A stretch of 64,000 nucleotides of DNA, from the NCBI GenBank assembly GCA_014529385.2, contig CM043950.1, positions 154,732,045 through 154,796,044 on the forward strand. The letters run 5' to 3'. This document shows positions 10,793-23,553 of the stretch, piece after piece. The number at the start of each line of letters is the position of its first letter. Positions within the stretch are counted from its first letter, which is position 1. Made by a program: the position numbers and the translations under genes. This DNA is from Adiantum capillus-veneris (lineage: Eukaryota > Streptophyta > Polypodiopsida > Polypodiales > Pteridaceae). The notes under the pieces were generated by a model, which searched no databases, was not told the origin of the DNA, and worked only from the letters and a program-made list of their open reading frames with translations.

Positions 10793-11067
10793 AGCAAGTG
10801 GAAGAGCCGACTGGGGTGCTCACACGGGCACAGAGAGCTGTTGTTGGCCTCAGCCTCCCTGGTGGTCCAATCTTTCCATCTCGTGTCACACAAATGAGTC
10901 AAACTCTAGTAGTAGCTGACAAACCAGTAGGTAATGTCAAGAGCCAACCTACCTCGCTTCTATCAGATATTGATGGTGCTTTCATCGAAGTAGTAGAGGA
11001 CTTGCACAAGCTTAAGGTGCCATAACAAGCTCTAATCAAAGGAAACAAGCCCACAGCAGATTCTATC

Positions 11068-11676
11068 TTGAAAAACACTTTTCAGCAAGTTTCATTGTAC
11101 GACATGCTTCGACTTGATGCAAATTTTAGAAGTGACACCCTTTCCATCATCCAGTCTCTATACCCTGGTGCAGGGCCTAGTGGCGGGCACCTACCTGTGC
11201 AGCCCTTGGAGTCCTACATGATTTCATATCCAGCTGCTCCCCTCACCGACTATAAAAGTCCTCGTTTCACTGTGTCTATTCTTGGGCATCAATTCTCAGG
11301 CGTCATAGTGGATGGTGGATCTAGGATCAATCTGATGCCACAATTTACTATGTTGGCCTTAGGTCTGCAACCTACCCGCCCTGCTCCATTCAGTGTTACA
11401 TTGGCAGACCAAAGGACAGTCTACCCTGTGGGCATAGTAGATAAGGTGCCTCTGATGATACAAGACTTCACATTTAGCTTGGATTTTGTGGTGGTCAGTC
11501 TTCCTCAGGTGGAGGGAGGATTTCCTTTGCTGATTGGTCGACCGTGGTTGAGGCATACTAAGGCACTTCATGATTGGGGCAACGACGCCATGTGGATACA
11601 TACTCCTGGCTCCCCCATGCAACCAATTCGGCTCGAAGGAGGTATGGATCTAGTGGTTCATCACAGCTCATTGTGA
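11068..11676 (+). pseudogene. E1 aspartic protease domain
   Basis: A 202-aa frame with the retropepsin core VDGGSRINLMP and the flap/second-loop signature PLLIGRPWL. The active site reads D-G-G rather than the common D-S/T-G; the Tat-like element at 53 kb has the same D-G-G. It sits between gag zinc knuckles and RT, the normal gypsy order, but in a frame separated by stops. It would cleave Gag-Pol within particles. Confidence 0.85.
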
Positions 11677-11745
11677 GTACAGTCCAACCCCGACCCTGAG
11701 CAGCCCATCCCACCTGACGGGTATGACGAAGACCTGCTGCAGTGG

Positions 11746-13906
11746 TTGGAAGCTGCCGCCGCAATGCCATGTTATATGGTCTCTATTCAAAACTCACATG
11801 TTCCGATAACACTCTCTCTTCCAACTCCTCAGGCGGACACAGATGCCACAAGTCCTACACTAGACAGTAGTCCTACAGCAAACAATGGACCAGTCCAAGA
11901 AGTAAGTGGGTCAGCCCCAAATTCTCATGATTCAAATGATCCTCCTATGGAAGCCCTCCGCCTCGGGGAACCTATCACACATCACCGGAGGGGGAAAAAA
12001 TCTCCTCTGCATGAACTCTCCAATGATTCCCCCCTTCCTCTAACATCTCCCAGGTCGGATGCCCCACCCACTCTAAAGCACCCGATTATGTCTGTGTCTG
12101 AAGATTTACCCTTCGATGAGCTTCCGCCTGGATGGTTACAAGAAGAGTATGCGGAGTTTCCAATCGATCAAACGCCAGCACATGATGTCTCGAAGCTCCA
12201 AGAGGCAGCTCATGTTTCAACTTCGGAAGTACCCTCCACAGTTACACCTCCTGACTCTGTCAAAAAAGTCAACCTGGGCGACCCTGACAACCCTCAGCAC
12301 GTTCTCTTAGCAGCTTGGTTATGGGAGCATCCCGCATTATTTGACCAAGTAGTTTCTTTTATTCACTCTTTTAAGGATGTTTTTGCTTGGTCCTACAAGA
12401 ATTTGGAAGGGATCCCACCAGAATTGGGTCTCCACACAATCCCTCTCGTTGAAGGAGCTAAGCTTGTCAGAGGCCGAGCTTATAAGCTCAACCCAAAGTA
12501 TGCAAAGGCTATCAAGTCAGAGCTCAAAAAAATGCAAGAGGCAGGGATCCTTGTACTTGTGGAGCACTCTGAGTGGTTATCACCCATGGTGATAGCGCCT
12601 AAGAAGCAGTCCAATAAAATTCGGGTGTGTGTAGATTATCGCGCGCTGAATAAGGTAACTATTCCATATGGTTTTCCCACACCTTTCACTGAGCGTGTGC
12701 TCGAAGATGTAGCAGGGCATGTTTTGTACAGTTTCATGGATGGGTTTAGTGGATACAATCAGTTGGGCATCCATCCGGGTGATCAACTGAAAACGGCTTT
12801 TGTGACTCCCTGGGGTATTTTTAACTACACTAGAATGTCTTTTGGGTTGAAAAACGCTCCACCTTCTTTCAATCGAGCGGTGTATCTCATCTTTTGTCCT
12901 CTGCTTACGGATCATCTTCGCATCTTCATGGACGATTTTTCGACCTTCTCAGGTGCTCAATGTTCAACCCCAGTGGAAAATCTAGAGGAACACCTCACTC
13001 AGCTCTCTGCTGTCTTCCTCAGGTGCAAAGAGGCACGGTTAAAACTCAATCCTAACAAATGTCACTTTTTGGTCACTGAAGGGACACTTCTAGGCCATGT
13101 GGTGTCTGCCAAAGGTTTAGCACCAAACCCAGAGAAGATCGTGGAAATCTTGAAGTTACCACCTCCTATCAATCCGAAAGGTGTTCAAAGCTTTGTAGGC
13201 CACACAGGATATCATCGTAGGTTCATACGAATGTATGCACAGGTGGCTCAACCATTGACCCAACTCACTAGTGCTACAGTACCCTTTACATGGTCAAAAC
13301 CTAATGCTGATGCATTTGAATACCTCAAAAAGCGCCTCACTGAAGCACCTATTTTAGGGGCTCCAGATTGGTCTCTTCTTTTCATGTGCATACGGATGCC
13401 AGACAACTGGCTGTGGGAGCTGTGCTAACTCAGCCTAGTAAAGAGTACAACCTGGATCGCCCTGTTCACTATGCAAGTCGCCTGCTCACCAAAGCACAGC
13501 GCAACTACAGCACCACAGCAAGGGAAGGTTTGGCTTGGTGTATTCTTTACAAAAGTTTCGTCATTACTTGTTAGGGGTTCACTTCACTATCATCACAGAT
13601 CATCATGCGCTACGCTATCTTCTAAATAAACCCCAAGTTGCAGGAAGAGTGTGGAGATGGCTACTCATATTCCAGGAGTTCGACTTCAAAGTAGTTCTTA
13701 GTCCAGGAAAGCGGCATGTCATGGCCGACCATCTCTCTCGCATACACAAGGTGAGCCCAATACTGGGGTTGATGATGATTTTCTTGACAGTCATCTTTTT
13801 AAGGTGGACACAACCCCAGAATGGTATGGAGATGTGTTACATCTGCTCTCTACTGGCCAATATCCTGAGAATGCTTCTCCCTTGCAAAAAAGAAGACTCT
13901 TGCTGA
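11746..13906 (+). pseudogene. E1 reverse transcriptase and RNase H
   Basis: 11746-13428 starts with a long low-complexity linker and then [50 protein letters not shown]. The catalytic box reads FMDD, with Phe replacing the usual Tyr. A frameshift near 13390 passes RNase H to 13368-13574 (HTDARQLAVGAVL) and then 13535-13906 (TDHHALRYLLN, MADHLSRI). Only one RNase H is seen, unlike the Tat-like element. The frameshifts make it inactive. Confidence 0.9.
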
Positions 13907-15053
13907 AGTCTAGACCGTTCTCTTTGATTGGCGGATAGCTCAACAAATCTGAGTCAGATGGTGTGTTTCCCAGGTGCGTCTCCCCTCATGAAGTAGACCA
14001 CATTCTGGAGGATGCACACAGTGGTCCTACAGGTGGACACTACCCTGCAAAAAATCTTACAGACAGGCTTATGATGGCCCTATATATTTAGAGATGCTAT
14101 TGCTCATGTCAAGATTTGTGACGTCTGCCAACGATGTGCGCCCAAGCCTAGCAAGAAATCAAATCGCTCTCTGCAGGTATCTATGGCGTGGTTGCCCTTT
14201 GAGAGATGGGTCTTGGACTTTGTTGGTCCAGTTACTCCATCTGCTCAACCAGGAAATCGTAAGTATCTCTTGGTAGCAACAGATTATGCAACAAAATGGG
14301 CCGAAGTGGTGGCTACCATCGACTGCACAGCCGCCACTGTCGCAAAATTTTTGTATGAAAATATTTTTTGCAGGTTTGGGTGTCCTCTAGAAGTCACCAG
14401 TGATGGAGGTAGTCATTTTGTCAACGACTTGATCTCCACTCTCCTCACGAATTACAAGATTTTTCATCGCAAATCTTGCTCTTACTATCCTAGAGCAAAT
14501 GGGCAGGCTGAAAGCACTAACAAAGTGCTAATCGTGCTTCTCAAGAAAGCTTGTCATTTGCACCCAACCTCTTGGGCTCAGGCTATCCTCAGCACAGTTT
14601 GGGCTTATCGCACCTCCTTCAAGGCAACCACTAACTACACTCCATTCCAGCTAGCTTTTGGCTTAGAAATTGCACCATGTGAGTTCAACTCAGGTTTAGC
14701 AAGAGTGGGATGTGTTCGTGTCACAGTTGGGATTGCTTCAGCAAACTTCTCTCGTCTCTCAATGTTATAAGAAAGCAGGAGGTTAGCTTCACATGCTCTC
14801 CAAGCCGAGTAGATTCGTCGCAAAGCGTGGGATGATCACCATCTCCAAAGGCCGAAAATAACGCAGGGCTCCCTGGTGCTACTCTATCAAGCTAAGTATT
14901 TAAAGAAAGCTAAAAAGCTCGTTCCAGCCTGGCAAGGGCCATTCAGGGTACAGGAAATTTTGCCACAAGGAGCAATCCAGTTAGTCACTTTGGAAGGCAT
15001 TCCATTGCCTCTGCTAAATGGCTCCAGAAACAAGTGCTATTACTCCTCTGAGT
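13907..15053 (+). pseudogene. E1 integrase
   Basis: The zinc finger (DAHSGPTGGHYPAKN ... ICDVCQRC) at about 13990-14140 carries an in-frame stop. The main frame 14183-14770 holds the core: LDFVGPV (first Asp), VTSDGGSHF (second Asp), NGQAESTNK (Glu). A stop at about 14768 precedes the C-terminal GPY/F module (PAWQGPFRVQEI), which reads on to a stop at about 15053. Domain order is gag-PR-RT-RH-IN, i.e. Ty3/gypsy, plus strand. No chromodomain and no flanking LTRs were recognised. Confidence 0.88.
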
Positions 15054-15908
15054 AAACAGTCTGCAACTATTCCGCCATCTGTAGGTTCTATATCCCATTT
15101 CTCTCCTCCCCACTATCTTTCCACCAGAATGGGTTCTGCTCTCCTCCCCACTATCTTTCCACCAGAATGGGTGTTCTGTTACTATCTCAGTTTCTACAAT
15201 GTCTGCTATGTCTGTAGAAGTTTCCGCCCTGTCCTCCTAAGTGTTATTTGCCGTGAAGTACTAAGGTCTTTCCAGTTAAGCTTCTAGTCGGGAGTCTCCA
15301 AGGGTCGTGGTTTTGATCAGTTTGAACAAGTGGAATCTGCTCAGATGGCAATTGCGCAAGTGAATGATATGTAATCAAGGACTTGTTGAGGCTCAAAATT
15401 CACTAATGTCTATGTGAAGAATATGGTAGAGTGAGTTTATGTCAGATAAGAATGTAGGACCGTCTTTGAAATCTTTGGTCCCGTTAACAGTGCAGTTATT
15501 ATTCTAGCTCCAGGAATGGGCCATTTGAGCTTCTTTACTTTTGTGCTCCAAAACTTGCTACGAGTAAAAATTGCTTGCTAGCCTTAATCTCCTAATACTT
15601 GCCTACCAGATTTCTTTTCTCTAAGCTTCAACTTCCACAAGCTTTAATTCTCCCACTTTGAGAGCTTCAACTTCTCTTCCCTGTGTATCTGCCCACCCAC
15701 TGCACCTGATTCCCTACCCTCTCTCTACCTCGCCCTTACCATTGGATATTTGCCAAGAATTCACAATCACCTCCAATGTGAGCTAAGCAATCTTATATCG
15801 AGTTGATAACTTGTAGATGCTTCTAGCTGCAAAAAAAAAAAATAGAGGAAATCTCTCTTTGAGCCCATCACATATTTCAAGAATCCCTAAACTAATCCTA
15901 CACTCTAC
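15054..15908. other. Non-coding stretch downstream of E1
   Basis: No gene seen. A 33-bp direct repeat (ctctcctccccactatcttt...) occurs at about 15102-15134 and 15139-15171. A 12-base A run lies near 15831. The E1 3' LTR should be here but its ends could not be placed. Confidence 0.5.
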
Positions 15909-16141
15909 CTACCCCCTCGCCCCTACCCTCTCACGTCTTGCCCCTACCCTCTCCCTCGCACCTACCCTACCCACCCTCGCCCATACCCTCTCCCTCGCCC
16001 CTACCCTCTACCCACCCCCTCGTCCCTACCCTCTCCCTACCCCCTCGCCCATACTCTCTACCCACCCCCTCGCCCATACCCTCTCCCTCGCCCCTACACT
16101 CTACCCACCCCCTCGCCCATACCCTACCCTCCCTCGCCCCG
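15909..16141. repeat. C-rich minisatellite
   Basis: Tandem array of short units of the type ccctcgcccctaccctct with acccacc and a/c variants. It ends abruptly at the truncated LINE-X reverse transcriptase at 16142. Plus-strand proline/leucine-rich ORFs here are artefacts of the repeat. Confidence 0.95.
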
Positions 16142-16318
16142 TCAAAATATGATCAAGAGTGGAGAAACCCCTCCTGAAACCGGCCTTGCCCTTTGCTCGT
16201 ACACCCTCACTCTCTACCCAATTACTCAACTGCTGCTCAAAAATGGATGCATACAACCGTGCCAATGTGTGCCCAAACATAATACTGCAATAATTCCTAG
16301 GCTCTGTAGGATCACCTT
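16142..16318 (-). pseudogene. LINE-X reverse transcriptase, continuation
   Basis: Continues the previous piece across E3 in the same frame: EGDPTEPRNY, GHTLARLYASIFEQQL, then AGFRRGFSTLDHILT, the conserved RT block before the palm Asp. It is cut off at 16142 by the C-rich minisatellite, so the catalytic FADD region is absent here. Confidence 0.85.
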
Positions 16319-16323
16319 CTTTG

Positions 16324-16642
16324 TGATGGGAATGGGATCGTGTAGCTAGGGTGGATGAAACAAAAACATCATGCACACAAGTGAGTGTGTGTGGTTAGAT
16401 TATCACTAAAGCGAATTAGGTTCTAAGATCAGTTAACTTGGACTCATAAACACGATCTCGAGTATTTGCTAAGCCATCACAAGCTCACCATAAACAAGGG
16501 AGATGTAATGCAAAATAGAGTTTTGTTTATTCATTCATGAAAATGAGCTTTAAGTAGCTCTACAGCCTTGCACCACATCATGTGGGATAATTCCACTCTT
16601 CTCTCCTTGACTCGCACTTTAGGACAAAGCTCATACTTTACA
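16324..16642 (-). repeat. E3 3' LTR
   Basis: 319 bp, plus-strand ends tgatggg...ctttaca. It pairs with 25748-26067 with scattered substitutions. The minus-strand purine tract rc of 16643-16657 adjoins its start. Confidence 0.92.
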
Positions 16643-16802
16643 ATCCTTCCCTTGAGGTTTGGACTAATACAAAATATTGAAGATGCAATACCCACACAGG
16701 ATGATAAGTTGGTATCCACACAGGTTGACAAAATCCACATTGTATGATAATATCCACACAAGAAAATAAAAGTCCTCCCCTACAAGTAGAGAGGCTGCAT
16801 CT

Positions 16803-17190
16803 TCATAGTATGTTGTCATAGAAGACAAGGTTTTTCTCACCTTTGACTTCTACTATGTGAGTTGACCCTTTGTTAGGTCTCTTTCCTTTGTAGCTTCTGT
16901 TGTTGCTTCTACTACTGCTGCTTTCTCCATTGCTACTGCCTCCATTTGAGTAGCATCGAGAAGTAGGGTGTCCCTTCTTACCGCATTTGCTGCAAGGTTT
17001 GTTTGTGTAGCAGTATTTTGCTACGTGTCCGATTCTTCCACATTTATAACACTTTCTTCCAGTTGATGATGTTGATGGTGAATATCTTCCCCGTGAGGAT
17101 GTCGTGACAAAAGCCCCTCCTGGTGTTGTTAATGAATATTTCTTCTTTCTTTCTTCTTCTTGGATTGACTTGATGACATCTTGGAAAGGT
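16803..17190 (-). pseudogene. E3 gag, C-terminal part with two zinc knuckles
   Basis: After L1 the frame resumes (PPFQDVIKSIQEEERKKK) and carries two CCHC knuckles, CYKCGRIGHVAKYC and CSKCGKKGHPTSRC. A serine/asparagine-rich end follows, with a stop at 16803-16805. Double knuckles bind RNA. The element ends about 145 bases later at the polypurine tract, with no room for pol. Confidence 0.88.
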
Positions 17191-17497
17191 GGAGCCGGTT
17201 CTTTTTCTTTTCCGAGAAAAAGATCCTTCTATTAATGAAATTGCCCATAGGGCTACAACCTCCTCTTCAAGTGAGGGCTACAACAATCATGATGGGGAGA
17301 CTCTCCCAATTAAAAAACAACATATGTACAATGAGGCTAGATCAAGAGATGGGAGGAGGGAAAAGCCACACAGGTGGACAGTATTGCCATCTGAGCACAC
17401 CCTGGACCTTGTTGAAGAAAGGCCCAGGACGTAAGAGTCGCAGGAAAGCCTCTCTGCACTTCCGCATGCGGTCGGAACTGCCCTGAAGTCTCTCGAA

Positions 17498-17995
17498 CTA
17501 TCCTCTGAGAGTATGGATCAGCTCTAGCCAAAGATCACGAACAGTCTCTGCTAGTGGTACAGAGCGAGCCTCGAAAATGCGAAAGCAACAAGCCCGCCAA
17601 ATGAGCCAGAGTGTCAGGCCAGTGATGAGCTCCCAACACTCCTCTCTCTCACTGCACCACTCTTGTGGAGTAAGCTCTGTAGCAGGCTGGAGTGTAGGTC
17701 TACCCCCCTGTATCACTATCATCCTGCTGGTGGCAGATAGCTCAAACTGAAGTGTCCGGCCCGTGAGAGTGGACCAAGCAGCTGCCCCCCAAGTGTACTG
17801 CCGAGCAGTGGAAAGAGCTGGCATCAACCAAAGGACACGAAGCCACCCCTGCTGTGCCAAAGGATAGTCCCAAAGATAGTGACTTTGACTCTCCACAAGA
17901 TGGTCACAAGCTGCACATGCGGCCGAGAGACCACTATGTACAAGCCAGCTCCCAATTGCTATAGCTCTGTGTGCAACCAGGCACCACTGGAACAA
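17498..17995 (-). pseudogene. LINE L1 C-terminal zinc-binding domain
   Basis: Minus-strand 165-aa frame with CAACDHLVESQSHYLWDYP, a Cys-x2-Cys ... His pattern of the RT zinc-binding domain, followed by LWLIWRACCFRIF. The terminal Cys of the L2 copy (LWDCP) is Tyr here. The 3' UTR follows down to 17210. Confidence 0.85.
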
Positions 17996-18742
17996 AGTGA
18001 CTCGTCTCGGTTGTTTGGAGTCTCACAACCTTTCCCAAAAAGCTGTCAAGAACTCAGCTCTGAGACCCTCCTCCTGCCAATGAGGTGTTGCAGCAGGAGG
18101 AGCCTCTCTCTGTGCTGCCAGTATGTGACGTCCGAGGCGAACAGTGTACTGAAAGAAAGGGACACCTGGATGGTCTGTGGAGGAGAAAGGGTCCCTCCAC
18201 AGCCACTCTCCAGGATCCCATTGTACTCATGCCAATGGACAGCTCTCCCAAGCCCACAGTCTCCAGTGGCGAGTCTCCAGAGCTGTTGGGTCGAGATCTA
18301 TGACACAAGTCCTCCAACAGATGCCCACCATGCGAATCCTCTGAAAACAGCACTATGTCACATGCAGGGCCTCTACTGCAACTCGATGTAAGTGTCCCTC
18401 ACCCTGTAGCTTGAAAAACAGGGAGGGTATAGTCTCTGAGCAAGCCTGAACTGAGATGAGAACCTCCAATTGCATGAAGGCTCCCATCTATCTGGGCATT
18501 GCTGACTCGAGAGGTGTGAGCCACTCAGCTGGTACTGCCTCTGAGATATCCTGGCACATGCTCTGCACCCCTCTCATGCCATGTAGCTGACTGCTCTGAA
18601 TCTCCTCTGACAAGCCTGAAAACTGTAACCAGTCACCTAGAGAGTGTGCTGGACCCTCTGCCATGGGACCCTAGGAAACATGAGGCCGACTACCAACCAA
18701 TTGGCCTCTCTGAGTGCTAACCATGGGGTTCCAAACAAGGGG

Positions 18743-20541
18743 CTATCTCAGGCACTCCTCCATGCAAGTAGACTGACGTTGCTCCAGGCCTCGCTGCAGT
18801 TGCTCCCAGAAACAGAGTAGACTCACAGCGAAGCGGTCCTCTAGTCTCTTGCTCAAGCCAACTCTACGCATCTCTGTAAAAATCCATCGAGTCGGGGGTC
18901 GCCATGGGCCTCCAACCTGAGGCACCCTAGCACTAAGCCGTTGAAGCAAGAACTCCTTCCAGGGCTCCTCACCTGGAAGAAGTCCTCTGACAATGAACTT
19001 CCCAAGAAGGGCTCTGCTCTGCTGTGCTAGGTCTATGATCCCCAACCCACCCTGAGAACAAGGAAGAGTGATGACCAGCCATGCCACTTTGGCACGAGCT
19101 ATCTGAGTGTCATGCCCTAACCAAAGGAAGTTCTTGATCAGACTTTCTACCTGGCTAATACAAGAACTCGAGAAGATCCAACAAGAAGTGATGTACCACA
19201 TAGTAGCCAACAACACCCAGTTGGCCACTATGACTCAGCCTGCCAAAGAAAGTCGTGCGGAGCTCCAATGTAACAACTTCCTTCTGATAGACAGGAGAAG
19301 GGGAACAATCTGCTGCTCAGGAGACAAGTCCAAACCAACCTAACAACCTAAGTACCGAAATGCAATCCCTCACCCGGCATCCAATTTGGAGTAGGAGCAC
19401 TACCAACCGAGAAAGCCACAGTCTTTCTCCAGTTGATCAGTGCGCCAGATGCACAACAGAAAGTCTCAAGAGCCTGCTCACACCTGTGTAGGTTGGCCTC
19501 TTGGACATCCAAGTACAAGGCTGAGTCGTCTGCAAACTCAGTGTCCAGTAGCTCATCTCCCTGAATAGGGAGCGCTAAGCCATGTAAACCAACCTGCTGT
19601 GAAACCAAAAACCTGCACATCGCCTCAGCATAGAACAGAAAGAGGAAGGGGGCAAGAGGGCAGCCATGTCTAACCGAACGTGTGAGCATGAAACGATCAC
19701 CTCTACCTCCTGCTAAAAGCACCTAACTGTGTGCCCGTCTATACAAAGCTGACACCCCTCTGATCCAAGCATCTGAGAAGCCCATCCTGTGTAGAGTGCC
19801 CTCCAAAAAATCCCAGTCAACTCTTTCATAGGCCTTCTCAAAATCAAGAAGAAGAATCATCAAATCCTCACCTTGGAGCCGCGCGAGGGAAGAAGCCTTC
19901 CAAAAAGTAAAGATGTTGTCAAGGATACTATGCTCCTTGACAAAACCTATCTGAGTCCCATGTATAAGGCTCTCTAAAAGTGGCTAAATCATCAAACTCA
20001 GAGCCTTGGCAAGAATTTTGTAGGTTGAATTGAGGATGGTGATGGGATACCACTGTCGAATCTCATCCAAGGAGCCACCCTCCTTGGGAATGAGGTAAAT
20101 CAGGCCCTCACTCATGCTGTCAGGCATCTCACCTGTGTGCAAACTGTAATGAAAAACACTACAAAGATCTGAGCCAAGCAAGTCCCAGTACTCCAAGAAA
20201 AAGCTCGGGGTCAAGCCATCCTCACCTGGACAGCTACCACGGGGGAGTGCAATAAGAGCCGTGTGCAGCTCCTCTAGCTGAAGAGGCAGCTCAAGCCTCT
20301 GACGCATCTCCTCAGTCACAAGACAAGGTATCTATGCCCACACTTGCTCTCTACATGCATCCTGATGCTCTGACTGGGTCTCTGCAGACAGTAAATCACG
20401 GTAAAATTCAGTAGCAACTGCATGCATGTCCTTTGGCTTTGAAGCAACTGACCCGTCGGGCCTCCTCAATTGACTGACCTTGGCATGCGGATGCCGAGGT
20501 CCCACTGCCTCAAAGAAAGTGCCTGTCACTCTGTCACCCAC
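18743..20541 (-). pseudogene. LINE L1 reverse transcriptase
   Basis: Minus-strand pieces: 20541-20332, 20319-19984 (SCPGEDGLTPSFFLEYW, LIPKEGG, YPITILNSTYKILAKAL), an open stretch at about 19980-19730 (LLLDFEKAYERVDWDF), and 19722-19348 with the catalytic box FADDSALYL. 19228-18743 is the thumb/C-terminal region (SLIKNFLWLGHD). Stops separate the pieces. Mutations include PITILN in place of PITLLN. Confidence 0.9.
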
Positions 20542-20664
20542 CTGGGTCCACTGAGCTGCCTAACGATGGAAAGCAAACTCATGGCGCTTCTTCTCTGTGC
20601 TGACGAGCTCCAGGCGAGCCTGCTGTAACTGCTCCTCCAACCAAGGACTGTCTAGATGCTGCTC

Positions 20665-21705
20665 CTACATCCTCTGCAAGGAAGCAATGCCCCATCGGAG
20701 GCGCTGCTCCTCCTCTCTCGCTACAGCCAAGCGTGCCGAAGACTCCTGAAGAAAGAGCCGACTAAGCTGAGCAAGTCCTGAGGCCACCCTGTGAGCAGGA
20801 GAGTCCTGTACGTCTAAGCTCTCTGTACAAAGAGCCTCTACTTGCTCTCTGAGTGCAGAGTCTAGCAAGACCCTCTCTGGGATGCGTAGCATCGTGCTCC
20901 CCCTCCTCTGCCTATCAGTCACCGTGAGGATCACTAGTGCATGGTCCGAAAAGGAAGTCCCGGCCAAAATGCCAACAGTCCCTCCCAAGTCACAGAAGTG
21001 ATCACTAGTGTAGAAACAATCTATCCGAGATAGATTCACTCCTCCCACTCGATGGTCTGAACAATAGAAGGCCAGGCTGTCAGGTGGCCTCACAAAGCTA
21101 GAGTACCGCCACACATCTGAAACCCACAGAGTCATACATAACCTCTCCCAAGCTTCCAACTCATCGCCATGCACAGTAGTATGGCTACCTCCAACCCTAT
21201 CAGCTGGGTCCTCCAACAAGTTGAAGTATCCCCCAATGCACCATTGCTCTGCCTGCGGTAGAGACTCTGCAATGTGAGCCCAAAACTCTGCACGTGCGCT
21301 CGCCACATTGGGTGCGTAAATGTTTAGGAAGTCCATTAGGCAACCCTGAACCTGCATAGTAATCCACTGAGCCCTGCTTGGCACAATAATCCCCCTGTCC
21401 ACAATGGCCTGCTGCAAAGAGTCCGCAGTGGTCCTACATACCCCATCTTGGAGGCCTCCAGGTCCAAAATCAGCTGACCAAAAAGTCTCATAGCGACCAC
21501 GCAAAATCTGACCACAACACCGAATGCGGCTCTCACAAAGATGATGCTCCTGCAGCATAAGAACGTCAATCTCACCACCCACAAGGCATCTCTGCATCTC
21601 TTGACGCAGTCGACCCCTCTGACGCTGAAATTGGGACCCTCCTAATCCCTGCTCATTCCATGAGATGATCCTCATGGAGTTAGTGAGAGAAAACAAATGC
21701 TGCAA
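20665..21705 (-). pseudogene. LINE L1 endonuclease domain
   Basis: 346-aa minus-strand frame: RIISWNEQGLGG (Asn motif), VLMLQEHHL (Glu motif), NIYAPN, SRIDCFYTS and SFSDHALV (Asp-His pair) of APE-type endonucleases. The central GDFN loop reads GGYFNL, so the catalytic Asp position is lost. The frame is otherwise open. It would precede RT in one ORF2 but a stop separates them at about 20665. Confidence 0.9.
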
Positions 21706-21770
21706 CAGCAGCCAACCTCGCTATCTTTGAGGCCGGTTTGGATGGGGAGTAATCCGCATCCGAACGACCT

Positions 21771-23553
21771 TTAGACAAGCATGCAAGAAGTGCCCGCCCA
21801 GGCCCAAGCTGAGCATACAGCCCGAAGGGCTACATCCTCTGTCCAAGAATTCTCATGCACAAAAACATAACACGGAGGGCACTGAGTGTCAGCAAACAAA
21901 TGCACCACAATGTGCCTACAACCCACTGCATCTAGGATGTCACGTTGAACTTTTGCAAGAGGCCAAAGTATCTGCACCAGATCTGTCACTGCTAAATCCC
22001 CTGTGTGGTGTGAGAACTCAGTAGCCTGGTTCTGGAGCGAGTCCAGGACTGTGTGTTGGGTCCACCCTGTGACATCCCTACCACACAATGAAAAGGAGAA
22101 ACCCACCGCTATGTCCAGGGCCTCACTACCTCTAGCTGCAAGAAAGAGGACGTGGACTCGAAAGCTGGCCTCCTCCAGGTCGGGAGAGGAATCACCAAGA
22201 AACCGAGTGAAGCTGTAGTCGAAGAAATCCCAACGTCTGCGAATGTCAAAGCTGGTCAGACCTCTGGGGACCGCTGCAAAGGGAGAAGTGAGCACCAAAA
22301 AAGGCGGCCTCAGGTGGGGCTGTCCCTCACAAGCCACATGGCTCGTAGCGAAAGCACTACCAAGAGAACGCCTTGTGGCAGAAGCGTAGCTAGTACCCTC
22401 TGCGTCTGAGGAGGGGTGGTGAAAGGGTCGAGAGATGAGGCTGTGGGCCCCATCGGGGAGAGAGGAGGGGCGGGGAACGAAGGTGGAGGTGGGGGGGAGG
22501 CGGGGGAGGCAGTGGTTCAGGGAGGAGGAGGCGGTGGTGGAGGAACAGAAGTGAACGGGACCTCCTCAGGTAGGTCCTGCTGAAGGGGGTCAAAACGGTT
22601 CTTAGTAGGAACCCAGTGCTGTTGAGCTGCAACAAGTCGGCCACCACGAGGAGTAGTGGGGTGAGCTCTCCCCTGACGGCGGCGGCCATGCATCTATTGC
22701 TAACCATCAGCTGGCTGGTCACTGGTCTCTATCAAAGAACTAGTCTGTGCATCCTGTGTACCTGGCTGCTTGGAATGCTCAGCCTTGGGAGGCTGCGCTA
22801 CGCTATGGGTCGAGGTCTCTTGTGAGGACAGGCCTTTTCCATATGGCCCATCTACCTGCATATGAAACACTGGTTCGGGAGACCCGAATATTCCACACTC
22901 TGTCTGATCCATCCCCCACTTACCCTAGGCAGCAGTACCGCCTTGGGGAGGGAGGGAGTGTCACGAACGAGAACCCGTACAGTAGGTAAACCTGCGGCCT
23001 TGGCCACAACTGAAGCTGCCGTGCGTGGAGACTCCAAAACTGTCCCAAACATGGAACCAATCCTGGGTAGGAGGGGATGGTACTCTCGCCTCAGGCCTGG
23101 GAAACAGACTGAAATGGTAAGTCTACCTCCTCCTCGAGCACGTTTTTAGTAGGGTCAAAACCGTGATGCCAGCATTGGAAGTAAGCGCGAGCTGCTCTCA
23201 TGCCAAGTGGGCTCAACGAAATCACCTTGGTCTTCATATCTTCAGACTCGAACTCGACCTAGTAGTACCCTCTCCCGAGGATTTGGACATCAGTGATCTT
23301 GCCCACATCGGAGAGAAGACGGGCATGTAGTAAGTCCCGAACCTCGCCCCGACCGGGCCAAGTGCCAATGATCTTACAGATAACCAAAGTGGCTTGCAAG
23401 AGCTCCACTTCGGCCATCAATCTCGCTTGCTCTTCTGGCGAAAGAGCAAGTCGAAGGGTCGGCTCCGCGGAGTCCCTCTATGGTGGAGCAAAAGCCAGCA
23501 TTTTATGTCTGTTGCTGTGTCAAAGAAGGGCGGGCGGGTACGCTGAGGGCTGA
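21771..23553 (-). pseudogene. LINE L1 ORF1-like region, broken
   Basis: Minus-strand frames hold a nucleic-acid-binding ORF1 resembling plant L1 ORF1 (DUF4283-like: EVELLQATLVICKIIGTWPG). Then comes SVEYSGLPNQCFICR, followed by an in-frame stop inside a CCHC knuckle (CFICR-stop-MGHMEKAC, near 22850). A proline-rich segment (22450-22560) and a 188-aa frame (22337-21771) follow. ORF1 proteins coat LINE RNA. Stops and frameshifts make this copy inactive. Confidence 0.7.

Noticed and set aside
15817-16177. Leucine/proline-rich ORFs over the C-rich minisatellite
   Set aside because: Translation of a tandem repeat, with equally open frames and no start context.
22003-23149. Plus-strand ORFs within LINE L1
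   Set aside because: Antisense of ORF1; the minus strand carries recognisable LINE motifs.
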